Below are positions 38,195 through 45,367 of a stretch of DNA of 64,000 nucleotides, piece after piece (position 1 is the stretch's first letter; every line of letters starts with the position of its first letter). Position numbers and translations under genes: made by a program. This stretch comes from Sphingomonas sp. H160509. Its GTDB lineage: Bacteria; Pseudomonadota; Alphaproteobacteria; Sphingomonadales; Sphingomonadaceae. Location: the NCBI RefSeq assembly GCF_024124765.2, contig NZ_JAMXSR020000002.1, forward strand, positions 3,616,001 to 3,680,000. Reading direction: 5' to 3'. The notes beneath the pieces are model-generated. The model made no database searches and was not told where the DNA came from. It saw nothing but the letters and a program-made list of their open reading frames with translations.

Positions 38195-38580
38195 ATGTCA
38201 ACTTACGTCATTATCTCACTGATCGTCTGCGCCGCGATCTTTAACATGCTCGCGATCCATCATGAGCGTAAACGCACTGATCACCAGCGCAAACGCGCGG
38301 ATCGCTTCGAAGCGGCCTTCAAGCGGGTTGAGGCTGAGATTTACGCCGACTTCCTCGCCACGGTCGAGGCCCCCAACGCGATGGCGGTCGATACGATCGA
38401 TGAGGCCACGGGGCTTACGACGATGGATATCGGCGAGGTCCGCCTAGATGGCGGAACGATGGCCCGCCCGGTGGCCTATAACATCGCTGAGGGTTGGGTT
38501 GACGCTTGGGTTCTACCCGACGACGCGACGCCGACGCGCTTTCACGGAACCGTTACCGTGAAGCTTACGGGGGTCGCTAA
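38195..38580 (+). CDS. Single-span membrane protein
   Basis: About 128 residues: MSTYVIISLIVCAAIFNMLA at the N terminus is a transmembrane anchor, followed by a basic, helical region (HHERKRTDHQRKRADRFEAA) and a globular part (DIGEVRLDGGTMARPVAYNI; ATPTRFHGTVTVKLTG). Unknown. As written the frame continues into the HNH gene. A change at the five-G run 38569-38573 would end it with TAA just before the HNH start codon; which is right cannot be settled from sequence alone. Confidence 0.6.
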
Positions 38581-38581
38581 G

Positions 38582-39173
38582 ATGGCCCGCCCTCGCATTC
38601 ACCCCTTGCCGTCGATCGAATATCTGCGCTCGGTTTACTCATACGATCCCGCGACTGGCGATATCCGCCACAAGGCGCGGCCCCCTCACGCATTCGCGCG
38701 TGTCGCAATGGAACTCGCGCTACGCTGGCACCGTCGCCGGGTGCGTGATGAACGTCGGCTATCGGTTCCTCAAGATCAACGAATACGGGATGCTGCTTGC
38801 GCATCGCGTCGCATGGGCGTTGCATCATGGCGATTGGCCTAGCTTCGAAATCGATCATGAGGATGGCGACAAGCTCAACAACGCGATCGACAATCTGAGG
38901 CCAGCAACCCGCCTCCAGAATAGCCATAATCGCCCCGGACGTAGCCGCACGGGCTTCAAGGGCGTGAAGCGCGCGGCGAGCAAGGTGGAGCGTTACTGCG
39001 CAACCATCATGGTGGCGGGCTGCTACATACACCTTGGCACGCATGACACGCCTGAGCTTGCCCATGAGGCTTACAAGCGCGCCGCTCGCGCCCATCACGG
39101 TGCGTTCGCCAACTTCGACATCATCCGCGTGGGCACGATCGCAGCGACTATCCGGTTCGGGATCGCCGCCTAA
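38582..39173 (+). CDS. HNH endonuclease (AP2-type)
   Basis: 196 residues after removing one C from the run at 38681-38685. It starts MARPRIHPLPSIEYLRSVYS and has the motif set of this family: YDPATGDIRHK, RVAWALHHGDWPSFEIDHEDG (HNH core with EIDHED), NNAIDNLRPATRLQNSHNR, then a C-terminal AP2-like part GFKGVKRAASKVERYCATI. These are homing- or packaging-associated nucleases. Its ATG follows the membrane protein frame without a gap. It converges with and overlaps 39170-39934 by 4 bases. Confidence 0.85.
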
Positions 39174-39934
39174 AGCTCCTCGCCAATCACGGGGAGGGTG
39201 CCACCTAGCCGTTGAAAGATTGTCTTGCGCCCAAACGCGGCGTCATCAACCTTCGTCTGTATCTCATCGCGCGTTTCACGCCATGCATTCATCCGTGCGG
39301 CGAACGCTTGATACACGCGAGCGCAATCTTTGGTTTGAAAGTTCGCGGCGTTAGGTAGTTCTTCCTCAAAGGTTCCTTCAGGAAATGAAACGAGGGTGTC
39401 GATCAAGTCTGGATCGTAGGGGCGAGCGATACTCAGCCAATAAGAGTAAATGCCCGTCCACTCGCCCTCAAACTGCATAAGTAACATTTCTTGCCCGTCG
39501 CTTAGTTTTCCGTAATCATGAGCAAGCTTATCGATCGGGTTCGCTGCCTCTTCGAGTTCGGCAGTTACGCTTTTAAGTCGTTCACGATCATTCAAGGAGT
39601 TAAGCGCTGAATACAGGCTTTTGATCTGGTTCCGCGCGTCAATGATCTCCCGTTCAAGCGGATAGACAAATTCGCTCAGAGCGCGATCGGTGCCAAAGCG
39701 TGCGCGAAAGGTGGCACGTCCAACGGTATCCCAAAACAGCCAAAGCGCTGCGCAGATGAAGGCAGGGACGCCTATGATGCTGCCCCATGGCATGTTCAGG
39801 AGGTTGGCGAGACTCCAACCCCCGGTCGGCGTAATGGCGTCCAGAATTTTACCAACAAGCCATGATCGCGCATCGGTCGCGATAGCCGCGCCCGCCACAA
39901 GCAATGCCGTGAGGCCGAATGTTTTCCCGTTCAT
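39170..39934 (-). CDS. Unknown two-span membrane protein
   Basis: 254 residues. A hydrophobic segment at residues 4-20 (FGLTALLVAGAAIATDA) could be a signal anchor and a second at 48-68 (SIIGVPAFICAALWLFWDTV). A long helical region with coiled-coil character (REIIDARNQIKSLYSALNSL) follows. No family recognised. It is leftward and isolated among rightward genes and is comparatively AT-rich, so is likely an accessory gene expressed in the lysogen. Confidence 0.6.
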   Translation of the reverse strand: MNGKTFGLTALLVAGAAIATDARSWLVGKILDAITPTGGWSLANLLNMPWGSIIGVPAFICAALWLFWDTVGRATFRARFGTDRALSEFVYPLEREIIDARNQIKSLYSALNSLNDRERLKSVTAELEEAANPIDKLAHDYGKLSDGQEMLLMQFEGEWTGIYSYWLSIARPYDPDLIDTLVSFPEGTFEEELPNAANFQTKDCARVYQAFAARMNAWRETRDEIQTKVDDAAFGRKTIFQRLGGTLPVIGEEL

Positions 39935-40003
39935 GCCTCATCGCTAGTAGTCGGGGGGCAAGGTGTCATTGGAAATGCAAGCAAAGGGGCGTGCGCCGCG
40001 TCT

Positions 40004-40009
40004 TAAATA
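40004..40009 (+). promoter_or_regulatory. TAAATA motif before 40014
   Basis: Context TCTTAAATAAGAG then ATG at 40014. The gene upstream is on the other strand, so this is an independent start site. Confidence 0.65.
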
Positions 40010-40013
40010 AGAG

Positions 40014-40316
40014 ATGCCCCTTATTTCCCATGATGAAGCCGCGCGGCTGCTAGATGCCCTGAGCGGCGATCCTGAGACGATCGCCGCTCTAAGCACCTAC
40101 ATCGCCTCGCAAGCGGCCCTAGAGCGTTGGGATGCCGCGACGGTAGGGCGAACCGCTGCCGCCGCTGAGCGACGCTCTACGGAAGCGATGCACCGCAACG
40201 CCACGTTCGCCGCCGATCTTCGTAGTGTCCGCGATCGGATCGATGAACTTGAGGCGTCAAATCGCGACTTAGCCGATGTGCTGGCGGCGTTGCTTAGAAT
40301 GATTGACGGTGACTGA
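40014..40316 (+). CDS. Unknown helical phage protein, 100 residues
   Basis: MPLISHDEAARLLDALSGDP then an almost fully helical sequence (IAALSTYIASQAALERWDAA; VRDRIDELEASNRDLADVLA). It is a coiled-coil candidate and not recognised. The start is fixed by TAAATA at 4 bases. A bidirectional terminator follows it. Confidence 0.6.
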   Translation: MPLISHDEAARLLDALSGDPETIAALSTYIASQAALERWDAATVGRTAAAAERRSTEAMHRNATFAADLRSVRDRIDELEASNRDLADVLAALLRMIDGD

Positions 40317-40341
40317 AGCGCCCCCCGGAAAGGGGCGCTTC
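40315..40341. terminator. Bidirectional terminator between convergent genes
   Basis: GAAGCGCCCC-CCGGAAA-GGGGCGCTTC is a perfect 10-bp stem between 40014-40316 (+) and 40348-40578 (-). No long T run is present on either side. Confidence 0.65.
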
Positions 40342-40347
40342 GAACGC

Positions 40348-40578
40348 TCAGGCTTTGCCAGCGCCGTGTGGCCAAACCATTTCTAACTGCTGGTCACAGT
40401 AGTCATCAAGATCGTGACCGACATAATCTTCGATATCGGAGCGCGAGTATCCCTCCTGAGCCGCCTGACGAATGATGTAGTCTCGCATCTCCCGTAAGCG
40501 ATCCTTATAGTGGCCGAACTGTCCGTCACCAATGGCAGATGCCGTTGCTTTATCAACAACGCTTTTAATTGTCGGCAT
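40348..40578 (-). CDS. Unknown phage protein, 76 residues
   Basis: MPTIKSVVDKATASAIGDGQ, then basic helix DRLREMRDYIIRQAAQEGYS and an acidic C-terminal part SDIEDYVGHDLDDYCDQQLE. Not recognised. It converges on 40014-40316 across the terminator. About 15 bases upstream of the ATG, AGGACATTAAG could serve as a ribosome-binding region. Confidence 0.55.
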   Translation of the reverse strand: MPTIKSVVDKATASAIGDGQFGHYKDRLREMRDYIIRQAAQEGYSRSDIEDYVGHDLDDYCDQQLEMVWPHGAGKA

Positions 40579-40678
40579 TTCTTAATGTCCTCTTAAAAAA
40601 CGCAGGCTAGTCCTGCTACCTATTATAGGCGCGGTGCTAGCCTGACGGAAGCACAATTTGCCACGGTCGTGCTCGGCC

Positions 40679-40684
40679 TAAATA
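40679..40684 (+). promoter_or_regulatory. TAAATA motif of the endolysin gene
   Basis: Context GCCTAAATACCCG then ATG at 40689. Because no Shine-Dalgarno sequence is possible in the 4-base space, the endolysin mRNA would be leaderless if the motif is the promoter. Confidence 0.68.
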
Positions 40685-40688
40685 CCCG

Positions 40689-41180
40689 ATGAAATGGTAT
40701 GAAGTCGCAAAATCCCTCATCGGCACCCGTGAAATCGTCGGGCCGAAGCACAGCCCCACCATCCTTGGTTGGGCTAAACGCCTTGGTTCGCGCGCGCTCG
40801 GCATCGCCATCGTTGACGATGAAACGCCGTGGTGCGGCACGTTCGTGGCGCATTGCGTCGCTGAGGCTGGCCTAGAGCCCCCAAAGGTCGCCGTGCGGGC
40901 ATCCTCATGGGAAGCATGGGGCGCGAACCTGCGCGCCGATCGTCTCGCGCCCGGTGCGGTGCTGGTGTTCAAGCGCCCCGGTGGCGGTCACGTCGGGTTC
41001 TACGTCGGCGAGGATGCCACGGCGTATCACGTCCTTGGTGGAAATCAGTCCAACGCCGTGAACGTCACGCGCATTGCCAAGGATCGATGCGTTGCGCGCC
41101 GCTGGCCTACTGGTGTCGCCGTCGTCGGTTCGCCGGTCTGGATCGGTTCGGGCGGTAAGCTCAGCACGAACGAAGCCTAA
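40689..41180 (+). CDS. Endolysin (CHAP-type, TIGR02594-like)
   Basis: 163 residues, intact: MKWYEVAKSLIGTREIVGPK, then DDETPWCGTFVAHCVAEAGL (catalytic Cys region) and HVGFYVGEDATAYHVLGGNQ (catalytic His). This matches the TIGR02594/CHAP group of cell-wall amidases. It has no signal sequence, so release depends on the holin. No holin gene is adjacent; the candidate is at 3332-3572. Unusually, its start is 4 bases after TAAATA. Confidence 0.9.
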   Translation: MKWYEVAKSLIGTREIVGPKHSPTILGWAKRLGSRALGIAIVDDETPWCGTFVAHCVAEAGLEPPKVAVRASSWEAWGANLRADRLAPGAVLVFKRPGGGHVGFYVGEDATAYHVLGGNQSNAVNVTRIAKDRCVARRWPTGVAVVGSPVWIGSGGKLSTNEA

Positions 41181-41324
41181 CCCCTCGGTCGATTACTGCA
41201 CCGCCCATATCGGGGTGGTATAAGGATCGTGCCGGGGCTTTTGCCCCCGCCTAACCCGGACGGGTGGCACCTTATCAATGTTTGTTTGAGCACTCGCATA
41301 ATATCGAAAGCTACCCGTCCACCA

Positions 41325-41588
41325 ATGGCCTACCCTACCGATCCTCTAGTTCTCGCCATCCTCACGGAAGCCCAATGGGAAGCCGTGCTTGCTGGCATTC
41401 GGAAAACGCCCGCGCCCGTGCCGCGCCAGATTGTGCGACTGGTGCCGAAGCCCGATGTTCCGATCATCCCCGGCGACGTGCGCGACACTTGGCGCGCTGA
41501 GTGCGACGACGACGCTTACGAAACGCCTAAGCCAATCATCGGACGCCCGCGTTATGAGGGAAGGCGTTCGTCGCGCTATCGCCCTTGA
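41325..41588 (+). CDS. Small unknown phage protein
   Basis: About 87 residues from ATG 41325: MAYPTDPLVLAILTEAQWEA, a basic Pro-rich segment (RKTPAPVPRQIVRLVPKPDV) and a C-terminal RPRYEGRRSSRYRP. Not recognised. Between the endolysin stop and this start lies 145 bases with a GC-rich inverted repeat (GCCGGGGC/GCCCCCGC at about 41231-41252). It overlaps the HTH gene below. Confidence 0.5.
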   Translation: MAYPTDPLVLAILTEAQWEAVLAGIRKTPAPVPRQIVRLVPKPDVPIIPGDVRDTWRAECDDDAYETPKPIIGRPRYEGRRSSRYRP

Positions 41589-41685
41589 GCTAAAGGCCAA
41601 GGGGAATGGAGGCGCTCAGGTCGCTAAGCTTATGGGAATCTCGCCGTCGCTGCTTAGTAAAATCTTGAACGGCCATCGGCACTAA
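41554..41685 (+). CDS. Small helix-turn-helix protein (Cro/CI-like)
   Basis: 43 residues: MREGVRRAIALELKAKGNGG, then AQVAKLMGISPSLLSKILNG, which has the helix-turn-helix pattern of Cro/CI-type DNA-binding proteins (A-x3-G at the turn). It overlaps the end of 41325-41588 in another frame and has no strong ribosome-binding site. It is the only recognisable HTH regulator candidate in the prophage, although it is far smaller than a normal repressor. Confidence 0.55.
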   Translation: MREGVRRAIALELKAKGNGGAQVAKLMGISPSLLSKILNGHRH

Positions 41686-41731
41686 GCTACGCCGCGTCCC
41701 GTTAATCGTTTATCGAAGCGGAGTATGAAGC

Positions 41732-42220
41732 ATGGCGCTCAAGGGTTTCCTCGCACTGGTTGACGAAAAGCTTTCTGAGGCGTTCCACTACGTTGCCCCG
41801 GATAAGACGAAGCATCGCAAACCGTTCATTGCCGCGCTCGATAAAGCGAAGGCGCAATTCGATGACGACAAGCCCCCGCGTGGTGACAAGGCTATGTGGA
41901 GCATCAATAACAAGGTCGTTCACTTCACGCCAAAGCTTGGCGCTAACCCGGTGAAAATCCACGAAGGCAAGAGCGCATTTTTCATCCCGTCCGAACGCTT
42001 CCCCAACGCGCTTGCTGAGCTTCGTAAGGATGTCGAGGCTGGCGAGTTGGATAGCGAGCTTCACGAAGCGGCGGAAGGCGATCTACTCGCCGGGGGCGTG
42101 AAGCTGAGCGGCCATCGTGTCGAGCGTAGCGATAAGCCCGCACGGGCTGGTTGGTCGCCGGAACGTCGTGCGAAGTATGAAGCGACGCAAGCCGCCAAGA
42201 AAGGCGGGAAGCCCGCCTAA
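41732..42220 (+). CDS. Unknown basic phage protein, 162 residues
   Basis: MALKGFLALVDEKLSEAFHY; VAPDKTKHRKPFIAALDKAK; PSERFPNALAELRKDVEAGE; and a C-terminal GWSPERRAKYEATQAAKKGG. Charged and soluble with a very basic tail, as in many phage DNA-associated or capsid-packaged proteins. No family recognised. It is the last rightward gene; a terminator follows within 25 bases. A ribosome-binding site (CGGAG) lies about 10 bases upstream. Confidence 0.65.
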   Translation: MALKGFLALVDEKLSEAFHYVAPDKTKHRKPFIAALDKAKAQFDDDKPPRGDKAMWSINNKVVHFTPKLGANPVKIHEGKSAFFIPSERFPNALAELRKDVEAGELDSELHEAAEGDLLAGGVKLSGHRVERSDKPARAGWSPERRAKYEATQAAKKGGKPA

Positions 42221-42241
42221 ACGCCCGCTCAGGGGCAAAAC

Positions 42242-42273
42242 AAAAGGGGAGCCCGCCCAAGGCTCCCCTTTTT
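42242..42273 (+). terminator. Rho-independent terminator of the rightward block
   Basis: AAAAGGGGAGCC-CGCCCAA-GGCTCCCCTTTTT: 8 bp of GC-rich stem with flanking A/T pairs and five Ts. It works in both directions, for 41732-42220 and for the convergent gene at 42298. Confidence 0.9.
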
Positions 42274-42297
42274 CGTGTCTAGCGCTGGTGGAGCGGC

Positions 42298-42816
42298 TTA
42301 ACCCGCCCGGTCGTATGCCTGAGCATCCTCAACGGTCGCGAATAGAACCCCCAGCATCGTGCCCATGATCGCGCTCAGGGTCGGCGGGGTCGTGATGCCG
42401 ATGTCTGCCGCAAGGCCCTTAGCCTTCGCGACGTTCTGCCCGTCCGGGTTCCCATGGCGATCATAGAACGCGCGGGGGAAGCGCTCAGCGTCGCGCGCCT
42501 CACGGAAGCGCTCGGCATCGTTCGGGCTCACCGTGGTGGCAACGATCACCTCAACTTCGCGAACGTCGCCCGTGAGGCTGGCGATCGTGTCAAAGGGGGC
42601 AGGATCGCGGGCGACGATCGATAGATGATCCGGGCCAACGTGCGTGCTCACGATGTTAGCGAGGGCGGCAACCCGGCTGGCGGTGTCTTCTATTGCTGGC
42701 ATCCATTTTCCTCCGTCAAAGTTTGCGATGGTCGCGAGAAATTCGTCTTCCGTATGATCGCCGTGGAATGGCTGAGCATCGGGAGCCGTGCGGGTATTCT
42801 TACGCCAGTGGAACAT
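42298..42816 (-). CDS. Unknown phage protein, 172 residues
   Basis: MFHWRKNTRTAPDAQPFHGD, then EDTASRVAALANIVSTHVGP and a beta-rich centre (REVEVIVATTVSPNDAERF), ending LFATVEDAQAYDRAG. Not recognised. It is last in the leftward block that begins with the integrase. Its ribosome-binding site is AAGGAGG, about 6 bases before ATG, among the best in the phage. Confidence 0.65.
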   Translation of the reverse strand: MFHWRKNTRTAPDAQPFHGDHTEDEFLATIANFDGGKWMPAIEDTASRVAALANIVSTHVGPDHLSIVARDPAPFDTIASLTGDVREVEVIVATTVSPNDAERFREARDAERFPRAFYDRHGNPDGQNVAKAKGLAADIGITTPPTLSAIMGTMLGVLFATVEDAQAYDRAG

Positions 42817-42860
42817 AAGGCGTCCTCCTTAAAGTTCGTTAAACGTCGCGCCGGATCGGA

Positions 42861-44684
42861 TCACCGGGCGCGCACGCTGTCCATCTTGAACGGTTGGGGC
42901 TTCCACTTGGCGAGGCGCTCCTTCGATTTCACAAGCTCGTTTTCCAGCGCCGTAATCGAGCGTTCGTAACCTGCCACCTTCATGAGCCGGAAGCCTTCGA
43001 AGCCTTCATGATAAGTTTTGAACGATTGGGTATTCCAGTTTTCGGGCGTGATACGTTTGTTGCCGTCCTTTTGCGAGTAGTGAAAGACTTCTTCCGGCGA
43101 GGCTTCGATCTGCTTACGGAAGCGTTCGATGTCGCTCGGGATGATATGCTTTACCAAGCGCTCGATCGCTGAGTAATCGACTTGAACGGGCATGTGATAA
43201 GAGCCGTAGCAGGGGCCGTCATTGAAGCCTTCGCCGCGCTTATGTCCGTGATCTTGCACAATGCCGTTGTTAGCCTTGAGCACGCGATTGCAAACTTGGC
43301 ACCGGGGAAGCTCGATAGGGCCGAATTGATCCTTACGGTGACGGAAAACCCAAGCGTTCCGATGAATCCCAAGGCTTCGCGCGTCGCCGTCCATAGGGAA
43401 GCTCTTAGGAACCTTGGGCATCACGATGGCGGGCGCTTCCGGGGCAGGCTCAGGGGCAACCGTCGCCTCATCGTCCGCCTTCACCTTGTCGCCACCATCC
43501 GGCGATGGCGCGCGCAACCGCCAGCCAAGCGGCTTTGCCCGTTCCTCGATCAAGTGCGCGTGCGTCTGAGCGAGAGGCTTAGGCGCAAGCTTCATACGGT
43601 AACGAAGGGTCGGTTCACCATTCGTGTATCCGTGAGCCCGTGCGTTCAACCAAAGGTAGTGAACGGAAAGAAAATCGTCGCTCTGGTTTGCCCACTGCTT
43701 CAAGGCGCGCATGATGGCGGTATCGTTGGCGTCCATCCCGTGGTGCAACGGCTTGAGCGCTTCGCATTCCTCCGCCGCCATGGCGTCCCAATCCGTGCCG
43801 ACAACGCCGATGTGCGGCGGCGTTTCGCCGTTTTCGTCGCGCGGCGCGATCGTCACAAGCGAGCGATAGCGGTTCCCATCGCGCAAGATGAGGCCGGGGT
43901 AATCAATCACCAACTGGTCGAGCACGGCGTAAGCCTGTTCCTCGGTCTTGAGGCCATATTCACGAGCGTTCCCAATCAACGCCTCAATCGAAATGGGCAC
44001 GGGAGCGTCACTGTCGAGCGCTGAGATAGCTTCGCGGCGAATGGCAAGCTCAGGGGAAATGCCATTCTCGATAAGATACGCCCGCGAAAGTGCGAGGTAT
44101 TCGCTGTCTTCGTCCAGCTTCACCGCCTTGGGCTGTTCGACGGGGGCCTTAGCAAAGTTTGCCTTTTTGCCCCGTCACGCGCTCGATCGCCGCCATCATG
44201 TCGCTCAGGTCGGCGGACGGTGCCGGGGCGGGCGTGCCGAACGCCTCTTGGTGAGCCTTCGCCATGAACTCAGCCATACCGGGGGTCTGCGGTTCATCGG
44301 GGAACGTCTCGTTAAGGCGCTCGAATTCTTCAGCGAGGCCCCCGATCGGTTCCGCCATTTCGGGAGCGCCGGGGGGCGCGAACGACGCGACGCCCACGAC
44401 GACGGGGGGGCAGGCTCAACCGGGGCCTCATTCTCAACGGGGGCCTCAGCCGGATAGGCGCTCATCGTTTCCAGCGGCGCGATGTCGAGTTCATCAACGA
44501 TGGCGAGGAGACGGCTTCCGATCTTGCACGCCTGTTCCTTCCACTGGTCGCGCTCACGTCCTGCGGCTTCCGCCCGTGCTTTCCAGCCCTCGCGCTCGGC
44601 ATCGGCCTTAACGCGATCCTCATCGGCGGCTTTAAGGGCTTCGATCATGTCGGCGAAGTCAATCTTACGGGGCTGGTCGGTCAT
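42861..44684 (-). CDS. Large unknown protein with endonuclease VII-like zinc motif
   Basis: 607 residues after correcting an A5 run (opposite 44164-44168) and a C7 run (opposite 44404-44410). The N-terminal 150 residues are a charged coiled coil (REGWKARAEAAGRERDQWKE) and a Pro-rich linker; the middle is helical; residues 480-540 read CQVCNRVLKANNGIVQDHGH and GFNDGPCYGSYHM. C-x2-C followed about 12 residues later by DHGH is like T4 endonuclease VII-type HNH domains, but the second Cys pair is reduced to one Cys. Similar proteins resolve branched DNA. Activity here is uncertain. Confidence 0.62.
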
Positions 44685-44689
44685 GTCTT

Positions 44690-44933
44690 AATCCACTGCT
44701 TAGCGTCCTGCTTAATGGGCTTAAAATGCCAGACTTACTGATTTTGTCCACTAAGGTTTTGACACACTCAGCTTAATGTTGCAGCGATCTATAATCGTTT
44801 ATAGATTTTAGGCTCGGGAATGGCTGATTTCTGCGGGTTTGCGATGCTTAACGCTCAGGTCGTTAAAGTCCGCACGTTGCAAACTTACCACACGCAAGGA
44901 AAACTTTAGATGAGTGGGAGCCGCGTTAAGCGA
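44690..44933. promoter_or_regulatory. Regulatory region with 8-bp palindrome and GCTTAA repeats
   Basis: Intergenic between 42861-44684 and 44934-45074, both leftward. It holds the inverted repeat ATCTATAA-TCGT-TTATAGAT at 44787-44806 and five or more copies of GCTTAA (near 44710, 44720, 44771 and 44848) with CTTAA or TTAAA variants. TTGACA is at 44759-44764. The AT-rich symmetry suggests a repressor or activator operator. No gene was found in it. Confidence 0.5.
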
Positions 44934-45074
44934 TTATCGAGCCTGAGCTTTAGCGAACAAGCTTAGTAGAATCGCCCGCGCAGCATCGCTGCTCGCACCC
45001 TCGATCATGCCGCGCTGAGCGTCGGTAAGGGTGGAGGGGATCACTAGGGGCTCAGGGGCGCGCTTGCGGCTCAT
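44934..45074 (-). CDS. Small unknown phage protein, 46 residues
   Basis: MSRKRAPEPLVIPSTLTDAQ, then RGMIEGASSDAARAILLSLF and a helical end. ATG 45074 overlaps the stop of 45071-45364 (ATGA), so it is coupled. Not recognised. A basic N terminus is the only feature. Confidence 0.55.
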   Translation of the reverse strand: MSRKRAPEPLVIPSTLTDAQRGMIEGASSDAARAILLSLFAKAQAR

Positions 45075-45364
45075 GAGGGCGTCGCCGGGGCGCGTGCGCG
45101 TTCTAGGGCAAGCCATAGGGCTTGGAGGTCGGCGAGGGGCACGGATGCCCAATAGGGCGGGCATCGAATGGGTAGCGTGTCGTCGTTCGCGGCACGTCGC
45201 CAGATAATCACGGGTGCGCCGATCGTATGGACGCGGCGCTCGGGTCGCTGAAACTCTTCGATCACCGCGCGCGCATAGGTGCGCCAGACGCGCCGCTTCT
45301 CGTCGGTGGTGTCGGCGTTCGCTCGATCGCGAAAATAGAAATCTACGATGGTGGAGGGGATCAC
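45071..45364 (-). CDS. Small unknown phage protein, 97 residues
   Basis: Starts GTG 45364 (MIPSTIVDFYFRDRANADTT), then RVWRTYARAVIEEFQRPERR and SVPLADLQALWLALERARAP. Charged and helical; no family recognised. The start is fixed by TAAATA 4 bases upstream, which overlaps the integrase stop. It might regulate integrase or excision: excision factors (RDFs) of serine integrases are small, diverse and often next to int. That is a guess from position. Confidence 0.55.
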   Translation of the reverse strand: MIPSTIVDFYFRDRANADTTDEKRRVWRTYARAVIEEFQRPERRVHTIGAPVIIWRRAANDDTLPIRCPPYWASVPLADLQALWLALERARAPATPS

Positions 45365-45367
45365 CCC

